The notes under the pieces were generated by a model. That model did not search any database. It had not been told where the DNA came from and saw only the letters and a program-made list of their open reading frames with translations. The position numbers and the translations under genes were made by a program. Positions 16,721 through 26,029 of a DNA stretch of 64,000 nt are shown here, one piece after another; the first letter of the stretch is position 1, and each line of letters begins with the position of its first letter. Location: contig NZ_AEEA01000036.1 of NCBI RefSeq assembly GCF_000297095.1, positions 71,504-135,503 on the forward strand, in the 5' to 3' direction. Origin of the DNA: Treponema primitia ZAS-1. Its GTDB lineage: Bacteria > Spirochaetota > Spirochaetia > Treponematales > Breznakiellaceae.

Positions 16721-19432
16721 ATGAAATCTATAAAATCGCTGATCCATCGATATATCTTTTCGGATGAACTTTCTCTGGATGCGAGAATTTTAAACATGGT
16801 ATGCGCCTTTGGTTTGGCAGCGGCGGTGGCCGCCACAGCCGCCCGCATCATAGAAAAAGCTCCTCCCATCGCTATGCTTGCCATGGCTGCCATGTTTGTT
16901 TTCATTATCGGCCTCCTTATTATGAGTAATCGTTTTAAGCTGTATAAGATCGGAATCTTGATTACCTTGATTTCTCTTGGCGATATCCTATTCCCCGTCA
17001 TTTATTTTACCAATGGCGGCATCAACAGCGGTATGGCGGCGTATTTTGTGCTGAGTATGGTCATCATCTTTCTCTTGTCCCGGGGAAAGAGCTTCGTTGT
17101 TATCCTTATACCCCATATTATTATTATTCTGGCCTGTTATTTTATAGGCTATCGTTATCCGGATTTGATCCGTCCCGTAAGTAGTTTTCAACTATATGTG
17201 GATACTATCCAGTCCCTGCTGGTTTCGGGTTTTTTTATCGGCTTTGTTATTAAATTCCAGAGCCGGATTTACAATGACGAAAAGCACAAGGTCGAAATTA
17301 CGGGAAGAGAACTTGCCCGGCAGGATCAGCTCCTCCATGTCATAAACGAAGCTGCAACGCTTCTGCTTGCTCCCGATGCAAATACCTTCAAGGCGGCCCT
17401 GGATACCAGTATGGAGATGATGGCCCGCTGCGTGGACGTGGATCGTATCCATGTCTGGAGAAATCAGATTGAGGGTGATCAGATGTCCTACTCGATCGTG
17501 TATGGATGGGCTGCTTCCCCTGAATTGAAACAGGAAAAAATGTCCTTTCTGTACAATCAAAGCTTTCCGGACTGGGCGGCAAAGCTTTTTGCCGGTCAAT
17601 GTATAGGGGGTCCCCTTACCAGCCTTTCCAAAACTGAGCAGGAACGGCTTGGGCCTTATGGCGTACGGTCTATTCTGGTGGTTCCCCTGTTTTTACAGGA
17701 TTCCTTTTGGGGCTTTGTTAGTTTTGATGACTGCCGGAATGACCGGGATTTTCCCGATGCTGAGGTCGGGATTCTGCGTTCCGGGGGAATGCTCATCGCC
17801 AACGCCATACTGCGTTTTGAAATGACCGAAAACCTTATCCAAGCCCGGGAAGAAGCCCTTTCCAGTACCAAGGCTAAGGGAGATTTTTTGGCGAACATGA
17901 GCCACGAAATGCGTACCCCCATGAACGCAATCATCGGCATGACCAATATCGCCAAATCCTCTGCGGACCCGGAAAAGAAGGATTATTGTCTTTCTAAAAT
18001 AGAGGATGCTTCCAATCATCTTTTGGGGGTCATCAACGACGTGTTGGATATGTCAAAAATCGAAGCGAACAAATTTGAACTTTCCTTTACGGAATTCAAT
18101 TTTGAAAAAATCCTTCAGCGGGTGGTGAATGTAAATAATTTTCGGGTTGAGGAAAAGGAACAGAATTTTACTGTAAAGCTGGATAAAAATATTCCCCGTA
18201 CTCTTATTGGGGATGATCAAAGGTTGGCCCAGGTTATTACCAACCTTCTTTCCAACGCCATCAAATTTACGCCCCAGCATGGTTCCATCCAACTGAGTAC
18301 CTTTTTTGAAAAAGAAGAAAACGGCGTCTGTACTATCCGGATTGAGGTAAGCGATTCGGGGATCGGGATCAGCGAAGATCAGCAGCGCAAACTCTTTACG
18401 TCCTTCGAGCAGGCGGATAGTAATACTTCCCGGCGTTTTGGCGGTACCGGCCTTGGGCTTGCGATTTCCAAGCGTATCGTCGAAATGATGGATGGGCATA
18501 TATGGATAGTGTCGGAACTTGACAAGGGTTCAACCTTTGCTTTTACCATTCAGGCAAAACGGGGATCGGAAAAGAACGGTCTCCTCCGGCCTGGGATAAA
18601 TTGGAAAAATATCCGGCTTCTTGCGGTGGACGATGATCCGGATATATGCGCCTATTTTCTGGATCTAGCCCAGCAGCTCGATCTCCACTGCGATACTGCC
18701 GCCGGTGGAACCGAGGCCCTCGCCATGATTGAACAAAAGGGGCCCTACGATATTTATTTTGTTGATTGGAAAATGCCCGGCATGGATGGTGTGGAATTTT
18801 CCCGCCGCGTTAAGGAGCGGAGTTCGGGGACCTCCGCGGTTTCACAACCAGAGTCGGTTGTGATCATGATATCCGCGGTGGAATGGAGTACCGTTATGGA
18901 CGAGGCACGGCAAGCCGGTGTGGACAAATTCCTCTCTAAGCCCCTCTTCCCTTCCGCCATCGCCGACTGTATCAACGAATGTCTGGGCGCCGAAAATGTA
19001 CTTGCGGAGAATCAGCAGCCGGGGCATATTGATCGTTTTGAAGGGTCTCATCTCCTGCTGGCGGAGGACATCGACATTAACCGGGAGATCGTACTTGCCC
19101 TGCTGGAACCGACGGCTATTGAGATTGATACTGCGGAAAACGGAAGGGAAGCGGTGGAAATGTTCAGCGGGAACCCGGACAAGTACGATATGATTTTTAT
19201 GGATATCCAAATGCCCGAAATGGACGGCTATGAGGCGACTCGGCGTATCCGTGCCCTGGATAATAAGCGGGCGAAGGAAATTCCCATCATTGCCATGACT
19301 GCCAACGTGTTCCGGGAGGATGTCGAAAGATGCCTTGAAGCAGGGATGAACGGCCACGTCGGCAAGCCTCTGGCCATGGACGAGGTGTTGACAAAACTCC
19401 GTACCTTTTTGCGCAATAATACTGCGGGTTGA
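16721..19432 (+). CDS. Membrane-bound hybrid sensor histidine kinase with two receiver domains
   Basis: A 903-residue protein. Five or six transmembrane helices occupy residues 20-185. A GAF-like domain (about 215-365) follows, then HisKA with FLANMSHEMRTPMNAIIGM (phosphorylated His). HATPase_c has NLLSNAIKFTP, DSGIGISEDQ and FGGTGLGLAISK. Receiver 1 has AVDDDPD and VDWKMPGMDG; receiver 2 has AEDIDIN and MDIQMPEMDG. No HPt or output domain is present, so the phosphate probably passes to a separate HPt protein or the receivers tune the kinase. ATG 16721 follows GGAG at 16712-16715; an in-frame GTG lies two codons earlier. The signal is unknown. Confidence 0.92.
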   Translation: MKSIKSLIHRYIFSDELSLDARILNMVCAFGLAAAVAATAARIIEKAPPIAMLAMAAMFVFIIGLLIMSNRFKLYKIGILITLISLGDILFPVIYFTNGGINSGMAAYFVLSMVIIFLLSRGKSFVVILIPHIIIILACYFIGYRYPDLIRPVSSFQLYVDTIQSLLVSGFFIGFVIKFQSRIYNDEKHKVEITGRELARQDQLLHVINEAATLLLAPDANTFKAALDTSMEMMARCVDVDRIHVWRNQIEGDQMSYSIVYGWAASPELKQEKMSFLYNQSFPDWAAKLFAGQCIGGPLTSLSKTEQERLGPYGVRSILVVPLFLQDSFWGFVSFDDCRNDRDFPDAEVGILRSGGMLIANAILRFEMTENLIQAREEALSSTKAKGDFLANMSHEMRTPMNAIIGMTNIAKSSADPEKKDYCLSKIEDASNHLLGVINDVLDMSKIEANKFELSFTEFNFEKILQRVVNVNNFRVEEKEQNFTVKLDKNIPRTLIGDDQRLAQVITNLLSNAIKFTPQHGSIQLSTFFEKEENGVCTIRIEVSDSGIGISEDQQRKLFTSFEQADSNTSRRFGGTGLGLAISKRIVEMMDGHIWIVSELDKGSTFAFTIQAKRGSEKNGLLRPGINWKNIRLLAVDDDPDICAYFLDLAQQLDLHCDTAAGGTEALAMIEQKGPYDIYFVDWKMPGMDGVEFSRRVKERSSGTSAVSQPESVVIMISAVEWSTVMDEARQAGVDKFLSKPLFPSAIADCINECLGAENVLAENQQPGHIDRFEGSHLLLAEDIDINREIVLALLEPTAIEIDTAENGREAVEMFSGNPDKYDMIFMDIQMPEMDGYEATRRIRALDNKRAKEIPIIAMTANVFREDVERCLEAGMNGHVGKPLAMDEVLTKLRTFLRNNTAG

Positions 19433-19441
19433 AAAATTAAC

Positions 19442-20872
19442 TCAAATTGCTAGAGCAAAGCCATCCCGCCCGGCTTCTTTTGCCCGGTAGAGAGCCTCAT
19501 CGGATTTGCTGAATAATTCCTGGTATACCTGTCCATCCTGCGGAGTAAAGGATATTCCGATACTTGCGGTGATACCCTTCTCGCCGCCCGGCGGAATAAT
19601 TTTCAGCCATTCATCGCGAATCTGCCGGGCCTTTTGTTCCGCCATAGCGACAGAACCGATACTTTTGCAGAAGACCGCAAATTCATCGCCCCCCAATCTG
19701 CCGACAATATCCGACTCACGAACCACTCTCTGCAGAGCGTGTGCGCATTCCGACAGAACCATGTCTCCTGCGGCATGGCCGTAATTATCATTGACCGCTT
19801 TAAAATAATCTACATCAATCATCAAAAAGGCATTAATCTGACCTGTATCCTGCCGGAGGCGCAGGACGGCGCCTACCTGCTGCTCGAAAGCGCCTCTGTT
19901 GCAAAGCGAAGTCAGCACATCCGTTTCTGATTTGATGGTAACAATGTTCAAGCTGGTGATGTACTCGTCAATCTTCCGCACCATGGATTTCAAGGATTCG
20001 GCAAGGCTTTGCATCTCATCCCCGGTGTTGATATCCATAGATAGAATATCGGATGCACCGATTGATTTCCCGCCCTTCGGAGGAGAACCCTGCTCGTCGG
20101 GTTTTCCGGAGGGTTCCAGGCTGTTGACAAGAAAGCTATCCGCCGCCTTTGCCATAATATTGATCGGGCGGATGATGGCTTTCTGAATAATATATAGATA
20201 TATTACCGCAAACAACGCAGTAATTATAAGTATGATAATTGCAAGCTGCCAGAGATATGCAGATTGCATGGCTACCACCTGGTTCACATCAAAATCAATT
20301 CCCACATATCCTTTACACGTTCCGTCGCTGCCAAAGAGCGGCTCGCTCACGGTTATTATCCAGCCGTATTGGGTCATTCCCATGACGGTGTCAACTTTTC
20401 CACCCTTTCGCAGCTGCTGTGCTGTGGCGTCAGGGTAAAGACGTCCAACCGTTTCGTCATCGTCAATATATGTATAGGGATCATAATGCCCCAATTCACA
20501 CCACATATCCGATGGGTCGGTATCATATATATACGTAATTCCATCCTCTGCCGCCCGAAACACATACAATGCCTGAGCCTCACATTCAAGATGAGCTTTC
20601 GTAAGTAATTCCATGGTGTCATCGTACTTTTTATCGGTGGTAAGGGTATCGAGATATGTATCCAGGGAATCGGGATCAATAATTGCTGCCACAATGCCTG
20701 CGGTGGTTTCTCCCATTCTAAAATAATATTCTTCCGTTGATTTTTTGAAGCGTAAATACCCAATTATCATCATAGCGCCGCTTAGCACCACAATCATAAG
20801 GACAATTAAGGCTGTTAGCCATCTGCCTACCGAGCGACTGGTTTTTCGTCCCTGCATTGTTTGGTTTTTCAT
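19442..20872 (-). CDS. Membrane-bound diguanylate cyclase (GGDEF)
   Basis: A 476-residue protein that makes c-di-GMP. An N-terminal transmembrane helix (LTALIVLMIVVLSGAMMII), a periplasmic sensor of about 170 residues and a second helix (LAIIILIITALFAVIYLYII) precede a HAMP-like linker. The GGDEF domain follows, with DVLTSLCNRGAFEQQ, DVDYFKAVNDNYGH and GRLGGDEFAVF. An RESD inhibitory site lies five residues before GGDEF, so product feedback is likely. The start is ambiguous: ATG 20872 has a weak AGG upstream, and an in-frame ATG 20911 would add 13 residues. It is convergent with the hybrid kinase. Confidence 0.88.
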   Translation of the reverse strand: MKNQTMQGRKTSRSVGRWLTALIVLMIVVLSGAMMIIGYLRFKKSTEEYYFRMGETTAGIVAAIIDPDSLDTYLDTLTTDKKYDDTMELLTKAHLECEAQALYVFRAAEDGITYIYDTDPSDMWCELGHYDPYTYIDDDETVGRLYPDATAQQLRKGGKVDTVMGMTQYGWIITVSEPLFGSDGTCKGYVGIDFDVNQVVAMQSAYLWQLAIIILIITALFAVIYLYIIQKAIIRPINIMAKAADSFLVNSLEPSGKPDEQGSPPKGGKSIGASDILSMDINTGDEMQSLAESLKSMVRKIDEYITSLNIVTIKSETDVLTSLCNRGAFEQQVGAVLRLRQDTGQINAFLMIDVDYFKAVNDNYGHAAGDMVLSECAHALQRVVRESDIVGRLGGDEFAVFCKSIGSVAMAEQKARQIRDEWLKIIPPGGEKGITASIGISFTPQDGQVYQELFSKSDEALYRAKEAGRDGFALAI

Positions 20873-21071
20873 TTGTATGCCTGCTAGTTTAACCTCATTT
20901 AGCAAAAACATTCAATGTATGGGAATATACCACACATATGTATAGTTATATGTCTATAAATCATGAAACAGCGAATAATTTTCAAAAAACCCACAAAAAA
21001 AATTAATACCCGCTAAAAATACCGGTACATTGAATTTGCCTGGAATACGGGCGATCCTTAATACTCAGATC

Positions 21072-21371
21072 ATGATATCCTCTAAAAAAAACTGGAAAAT
21101 TGACCTGAAAAAGAAAATCTGCCGGAATGATGTAATTGGAATCGAAGTTTCGTTTATTATTACAAACGAAAACAAGCTCTTTGGTAATATCACCAGAACG
21201 GACATGGGCTTGCATCAGTATATCGCCAAAATTGAATGTGATCTGGAGGGTATTCCTGAACAGTTAATTAACTTGGCCAGATATTATTTTGCAAAAAAAT
21301 ACTACAAAAAGAACAATCCTTATGAAAATTTGCCGAATCCGGTTTTAATCCTGCAAGGGTATGGCTCATGA
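21072..21371 (+). CDS. Small hypothetical protein
   Basis: A 99-residue, lysine-rich, soluble protein that I do not recognise (starts MISSKKNWKIDLKKKI, contains SFIITNENKLFGNITRTDMG and ends NPVLILQGYGS). Two predicted beta strands are followed by a helical EQLINLARYYFAKKYYKK. ATG 21072 was chosen over a TTG at 21030; neither has a clear ribosome site. Its last six bases overlap the 3' end of the convergent trxB. The AT-rich composition differs from trxB. Confidence 0.5.
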   Translation: MISSKKNWKIDLKKKICRNDVIGIEVSFIITNENKLFGNITRTDMGLHQYIAKIECDLEGIPEQLINLARYYFAKKYYKKNNPYENLPNPVLILQGYGS

Positions 21372-22295
21372 CTTTAGCGTATCGATATATTCCGCGGCGC
21401 AATGGGCGGCGATGGCTCCTTCGGCAGCGGCGACTACCACCTGGCGGAAAGGGCTGCAGCGGACGTCCCCGGCGGCGAAGAGGCCCGGGATAGAACTGGC
21501 CATGCGCTGATCCGTGATGATATAGCCTGTTTCGTTGGTTTTTGCATCCGGGACGAGGGCGGTCTGGGGGGTGGTTCCGGCGAAGATGAATACTGCGCTG
21601 ACCGACTCTTCGTACTGGGTTTTGTCGGCGGTGTTTTCCAGCAGTATTGATGTGACCTGTTTTTCACCCCGGATTTCCAGGGGGCGGGTATTGAGGCGTA
21701 CATCAATGCGGGGGTTCCGGAGGACCCGCTGGGCCAGGCCTTGTTGGGCGCGGAAGGTATCACGGCGGTGGACCAGGATGACCTGATCGGTCAAGAGCGA
21801 AAGGTATTGGGCTTCATCACAGGCTGCGTCACCGCCGCCAACCACCAGGACCTTCTTGCCCTTAAAGAAAGGGCCGTCACAGGTGGCACAGTAGGAGACG
21901 CCCCGGCCTGCGTACTCCGCCTCGCCGCTTATGCCCAAACTCCGGTGGGTAGCGCCGGTGGCGAGGATTACCGCGTAGGCGCGGAGTTCCTTGCCGCTGC
22001 CCAGGCTTGCGGTGAAAAGGCCGCCTTCCTTCTTGAGTGAAAGGACCGCATCGCCGATGATTTTGGCGCCGAAGTTTTCAGCCTGGCGGCGCATGTCCTG
22101 GGCAAAATCGAAACCCGACCGGGGGGTGGCATCGCCGGGGTAGTTTTCCAGCTTGTCGATCACCAGGGTCTGACCGCCCGGAGACATCTGCTCTATGGCC
22201 AGGACCTTAAGGTTGGCCCGGCTGCCGTATTGGGCGGCGCTCAGGCCCGCGGGACCGGCTCCTAAAATTAATAAATCAGCGTCTGCCTGTGCCAT
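21366..22295 (-). CDS. trxB: Thioredoxin reductase
   Basis: A 309-residue flavoenzyme that reduces thioredoxin with NADPH. It shows the FAD-binding LLILGAGPAGLSAAQYG, the redox-active CATC in SYCATCDGPFFKGKK, the NADPH-binding VVGGGDAACDEA and the C-terminal GLFAAGDVRCSPFRQV. Length is standard. ATG 22295 follows AGGAG with five bases between; the ORF extension to 22310 is unlikely. It is divergent from the secreted protein gene. Confidence 0.95.
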   Translation of the reverse strand: MAQADADLLILGAGPAGLSAAQYGSRANLKVLAIEQMSPGGQTLVIDKLENYPGDATPRSGFDFAQDMRRQAENFGAKIIGDAVLSLKKEGGLFTASLGSGKELRAYAVILATGATHRSLGISGEAEYAGRGVSYCATCDGPFFKGKKVLVVGGGDAACDEAQYLSLLTDQVILVHRRDTFRAQQGLAQRVLRNPRIDVRLNTRPLEIRGEKQVTSILLENTADKTQYEESVSAVFIFAGTTPQTALVPDAKTNETGYIITDQRMASSIPGLFAAGDVRCSPFRQVVVAAAEGAIAAHCAAEYIDTLKS

Positions 22296-22366
22296 GAATG
22301 CTCCTAACACTATAATAAGTAATGCCCCATAGTACCGTCAATAGGAATATGGTACAATTCACATTG

Positions 22367-22402
22367 ATGAAAAGGATGTTTTTTTCGGGGTTGTTTCTTT
22401 GA
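22367..22402 (+). other. Out-of-frame signal-peptide start for the downstream gene
   Basis: ATG 22367 reads MKRMFFSGLFL and then stops at TGA 22400-22402. The downstream protein is in another frame. Adding one T to the seven-T run at 22379-22385 joins them into MKRMFFFGVVSLILAELV..., a convincing signal peptide. TACAAT at 22353-22358 is a likely -10 element. Confidence 0.5.
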
Positions 22403-23850
22403 TCCTGGCGGAATTGGTGTTCATACCCTGTCTGTCCGCACAGACGGTTCAGTTCCCTGCCCTGGAGCCGGATCCACGGGCTCTTGAATTTGCCCGGCGT
22501 GGGGATTATTCCTGGCGGGATATCGGGGAGATTGCCCTATGGGCTTCTTCCATCGGAACCCAGGGGGCGTCCAATGAAGCTGCCCAGGCGGAGCTTATCA
22601 GAAATACTGTGGCGGAGCTCCTGGCCATGCCGGATCTGCCCATGGACGCCAAGGGGCGTGGAGAATTTGTTCTCACCTTTGTTCACCAGCGTTTTCTCAA
22701 GGGCTATGTGGAAAATCAAACCCGGCTGGATGAGGTTTTCAGGACCGGGCGGTATAACTGTGTTTCTTCGGCGGTACTCTACGCCGTCTTTGCCGCTGCG
22801 GCGGGACTGGATGTTTCGGGGGTGATGACCAAGGACCACGCCTTTATCACGGTGAACACCGGCGCTGAGTCTATCGACGTGGAGACCACCAACCCCATGG
22901 GCTTTGATCCGGGGAATCGCCGGGAATTCCACGACGGCTTCGGAAAGCTTACGGGCTATGCCTATGTTCCCGCCCGGAATTACCGGGACCGGACTTCTAT
23001 CAGCCAACTGGAACTGGTTTCCCTCATCTTAACTAACCGCATATCCGAACTGGAACGCCGGAACCGTTTTGCTGAGGCAGTTCCCTTGGCGATAAATCGG
23101 GCCGCGTTCCTCAGGGATCGCCGTAACCCTGTGTCCTCCCCCTTCTTTACAGACCCCCAGCGGGATCTGATAGACCGGCTGCTAAACTATGGATCAGCCC
23201 TCATGAAATCCGGGCAGGAAGCAACGGCCCTCCAATGGGCGGCTCTGGCGAGTAACCGGTACCCCGATGATGACCGATGGCAGGAATTTATCTACGCCGC
23301 TTTGAATAATCTTCTGGTTAAGCTTGTACGGGCTCAGCGTATAGCAGATGCCCGGAACACCCTGGATGCTAATACTTCTATTCTGAGCCGGGATAATTTT
23401 AACCGTCTGGAAGCGCTGGTACTGGACGCAGAATTGGTGCAGCGATCCGAGGCAGTACGGACCGCGGAGGAAGCCCAGGCAGTTTTACTGGCCCTTGACA
23501 CTGCCCGGAGCAGGGGGGCCATCAACGAAGGCAGGGCTAAGGAGCTGCGTAATTTTATCATCCTTAAGGAAGGGGAACGGCTCTCCTCCGCCGAGGGTTC
23601 CCTGGCTGCCATACGCTACACCGATGCTGCCATAGCCCGGTATGGCCGGGATTCCCAGCTGGAAAGCGCCATCCGCATATACCGTAATAACCGCTTGGCA
23701 GAACTGCACAATGCCTTTGCGGATCTGTACAACAACGGAGACTACGATGGGGCTGCCCGGGTCATCCGCGCGGCTTTGGAGGAATTCCCGGGGAACCGGA
23801 ATCTGACCCAGGATCTTAACCTGGTGGAGCGGGCTTTGAAAAGCCGGTGA
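22399..23850 (+). CDS. Secreted transglutaminase-like protein with TPR-like C-terminus
   Basis: About 480 residues. The N-terminal third has a transglutaminase/papain-like pattern: TGRYNCVSSAVLYAVFAAAAG with the likely Cys nucleophile, KDHAFITVN with His, and VETTNPMGFD. The rest is helical and TPR-like (AEEAQAVLLALDTARSRGAI, NNGDYDGAARVIRAALEEFPG). It may act on cell-envelope peptides; the substrate is unknown. In this frame the only ordinary start is TTG 22399. The signal peptide seems to begin at ATG 22367 in a different frame, so the true gene probably spans 22367-23850 with a one-base slip. Confidence 0.7.
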   Translation: MILAELVFIPCLSAQTVQFPALEPDPRALEFARRGDYSWRDIGEIALWASSIGTQGASNEAAQAELIRNTVAELLAMPDLPMDAKGRGEFVLTFVHQRFLKGYVENQTRLDEVFRTGRYNCVSSAVLYAVFAAAAGLDVSGVMTKDHAFITVNTGAESIDVETTNPMGFDPGNRREFHDGFGKLTGYAYVPARNYRDRTSISQLELVSLILTNRISELERRNRFAEAVPLAINRAAFLRDRRNPVSSPFFTDPQRDLIDRLLNYGSALMKSGQEATALQWAALASNRYPDDDRWQEFIYAALNNLLVKLVRAQRIADARNTLDANTSILSRDNFNRLEALVLDAELVQRSEAVRTAEEAQAVLLALDTARSRGAINEGRAKELRNFIILKEGERLSSAEGSLAAIRYTDAAIARYGRDSQLESAIRIYRNNRLAELHNAFADLYNNGDYDGAARVIRAALEEFPGNRNLTQDLNLVERALKSR

Positions 23851-23891
23851 TGAAAATCATCTCTCCCACGGGTGGTTTTAGCCTTGTTATG

Positions 23892-24443
23892 TTATTTTTC
23901 CATAAGATCGGCGTATAACCCTGCTAAACGTTTCCGTAAATGTAACACCGCGTAATGTTTGCGTGATAAAACCGTATTAACCGGCGTATGGGTTTTTTCC
24001 GCCACCTCTTTTACCGAAAGCCCCATGTATTCCGTCAGCTCAAAAACTTCCCGTTGTTCCTTAGGTAATTCTTCCAGAGCATTGTTTATCTCATCTAAAA
24101 CAAAGGATCGCAGATATTCTGTCTCCGGCGTTGTTTCGGTGTCAAAGACAAGGTCCGCTATATCCTGTAAAACAAATTCATCATTCTCATCATCATAGTA
24201 CACGGGCATTTGTTCATCATGCTTTTTGTTCTGATGGTTGATTATCTTGTTGCGCGCTACCCGGTAGAGCCATGCCGCGGTTTGTTCCACCGGCTGGGCT
24301 AAACTGTTCACCCGTGTAAATTGGTAGAAAACTTCCTGAAGAATATCATCTGAATCCTCAGGAAGGCGTACCCGTTTACGGATGAACCTTGAGAGCCTTT
24401 CGCGGTATGTATTAAAAACTTCGGTAACCGTCTGTATTTTAAT
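23892..24443 (-). CDS. ECF-type RNA polymerase sigma factor with non-canonical start
   Basis: About 183 residues. Region 2 contains VFNTYRERLSRFIRKRV, LPEDSDDILQEVFYQF and AAWLYRVARNKIINH. Region 4 contains ALEELPKEQREVFELTEYMG and SVKEVAEKTHTPVNTVLSRK. The first ordinary start codon (GTG 24311) would remove half of region 2. Upstream the frame stays open with sigma sequence back to ATT 24443 and ATA 24437, preceded by GAAAGGA, and then a stop. Start at ATT is therefore likely, as known for infC. It sits 15 bases after the ABC permease and is last in that operon. No anti-sigma gene is recognisable. Confidence 0.8.
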   Translation of the reverse strand: MKIQTVTEVFNTYRERLSRFIRKRVRLPEDSDDILQEVFYQFTRVNSLAQPVEQTAAWLYRVARNKIINHQNKKHDEQMPVYYDDENDEFVLQDIADLVFDTETTPETEYLRSFVLDEINNALEELPKEQREVFELTEYMGLSVKEVAEKTHTPVNTVLSRKHYAVLHLRKRLAGLYADLMEK

Positions 24444-24458
24444 TTTTCCTTTCTATAA

Positions 24459-25262
24459 TTATCGGTTTGTCTCTGAACGTACAAAGGCAATGGTTCCTGC
24501 TACAAAAAACACTGCGGTGAATGCGCCGATGATCATCAAATCAAGGGCGGGGGCAAAGAGGGTAATGGTATTGGCAGCGCCCATGGTTTGATAAAATACC
24601 CCGCGGGCAAAGTCAATGCAATAGGTCATGGGCAGAAGGCGGCTCAGGACGGCCATGAGGCCCGTAGAGTGGTTCACCGGGATCAATGCGCCGGAAAGAA
24701 ACATCTGTACCATGGACAGCATCATAACAACAAACCCGGCGGTGGCGCTCTTGCGGATAAAGCCTATGCACAGGAGGGCGAGGGAACCTGCGGCAAGGCA
24801 CATGAGGGGTGATACGGCCAGGAGAAGCAAAAATTGTGAACCGCTCAAGCGTGCGCCTATACAAAGTCCCACGGCGAGGGTTGCAAAAAATTGTATATAA
24901 CTCATCAGGGATGCACCGATTATTTTTCCAAAGATGATGGCATAACGGGAAATCGGTGAGACGAGGATCTCTTGGGTAAAATCATTTTCTCGATCCTCAA
25001 CCAGGGAGGTGATCCCCATCATGGTTATCATAAATAAGCCGTTGACCAGCATCCCGACCAGCATAAACTGGTTAAAGTCAAAGCCCATATTGAAGCCCAT
25101 ATTTTGAGACAGCTGGCTGCCGAACATTCCCAGCATCATAACCGGCCAAATGAGGGCCATGATAATGCGGGAGGGCGATTTAAGGCTTAACATAAATTCC
25201 CGGCTTGCGATGGTAAGCACGGCGTTTACTTCCCGGGCAGCTTTGTTCATGTGGGTATTCAT
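24459..25262 (-). CDS. ABC-2 type transporter permease
   Basis: A 267-residue membrane protein with six predicted helices. Examples are IIMALIWPVMMLGMFGSQ, FMLVGMLVNGLFMITMMGI, GFVVMMLSMVQMFLSGALIP and MIIGAFTAVFFVAGTIAFV. Contains TSLVEDRENDFTQEILVSPI, a cytoplasmic coupling segment common in DrrB/NodJ-type permeases. Works with the ATPase encoded upstream (ATGA overlap) as an exporter of an unknown substrate, possibly a drug or lipid. The ECF sigma gene follows after 15 bases. Confidence 0.88.
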   Translation of the reverse strand: MNTHMNKAAREVNAVLTIASREFMLSLKSPSRIIMALIWPVMMLGMFGSQLSQNMGFNMGFDFNQFMLVGMLVNGLFMITMMGITSLVEDRENDFTQEILVSPISRYAIIFGKIIGASLMSYIQFFATLAVGLCIGARLSGSQFLLLLAVSPLMCLAAGSLALLCIGFIRKSATAGFVVMMLSMVQMFLSGALIPVNHSTGLMAVLSRLLPMTYCIDFARGVFYQTMGAANTITLFAPALDLMIIGAFTAVFFVAGTIAFVRSETNR

Positions 25263-26029
25263 GCGGCGCCCCCTTCGGTAAGCAGGTTGATATAGGCGTC
25301 TTCCAGGGAGCCCTGGCGCCGTAGTTCCTTTAACTCCTCCGGCGTACCCTCAAAAGCAATGCTGCCCTTGTTTATCAAACAAAGATGATCCACCTGTTCT
25401 GCTTCGTCAATATAGTGGGTGGTGAGAAATACGGTGGTGCCGTATTCCCTGCGGGTTTGGTTGATATAGTCCCAGAGGGACCGGCGGCTTACCGGGTCAA
25501 GCCCCTGGGATGGCTCATCAAGGAACAGCACCTCGGGCTGATGGATAAGGCTGCGCACAATTTCTATTTTCCGCTGCATGCCACCGGAAAAAGTTTTGAG
25601 GGGCTTCCAGAGTTTGTCCGCAATGCCCATAATCTCCGCGAGCGTAATAACCCGTTCCCGGTAGCTCTTCGGCATCCAGCTGAAAAATGGGCGGTAGCCG
25701 TACATTCCATAGAGGCAGGCGTGGAGCCGGATATTTTCTTCCGCCGAAAGGTCCAGATCCAAGCTGGGCTTTTGGAAGATGATGCCGATATGCGCCCGCG
25801 CTTCCCGGGCGTTTTTTTCAATGTCGAAACCCGCAACACGAATTTCGCCGGAACTTTTCCCCAGGGTGGTGGTAAGTATCGAAATGGTGGTAGTTTTTCC
25901 CGCGCCGTTAGGTCCCAGGAAGGCAAAGAATTCGCCTTCCTCAACAGAAAAACTGATGTTGTCCACCGCTGGTTTACCAGCGCCCTTATACTGTTTGGTC
26001 AAATTTTGAACGTCTATAGCCATTTTCAT
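25259..26029 (-). CDS. ABC transporter ATP-binding protein (DrrA-like)
   Basis: A 256-residue ATPase with Walker A FLGPNGAGKTTTISIL, Q-loop GIIFQKPSLDLDLSAEENI, signature TFSGGMQRKIEI, Walker B VLFLDEPSQGLDP and switch histidine VFLTTHYIDEAEQ. It powers the adjacent ABC-2 permease. It overlaps that gene by four bases (ATGA) and its own ATG overlaps the stop of the small membrane protein gene in the same way, so three genes are translationally coupled. Confidence 0.93.
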   Translation of the reverse strand: MKMAIDVQNLTKQYKGAGKPAVDNISFSVEEGEFFAFLGPNGAGKTTTISILTTTLGKSSGEIRVAGFDIEKNAREARAHIGIIFQKPSLDLDLSAEENIRLHACLYGMYGYRPFFSWMPKSYRERVITLAEIMGIADKLWKPLKTFSGGMQRKIEIVRSLIHQPEVLFLDEPSQGLDPVSRRSLWDYINQTRREYGTTVFLTTHYIDEAEQVDHLCLINKGSIAFEGTPEELKELRRQGSLEDAYINLLTEGGAA

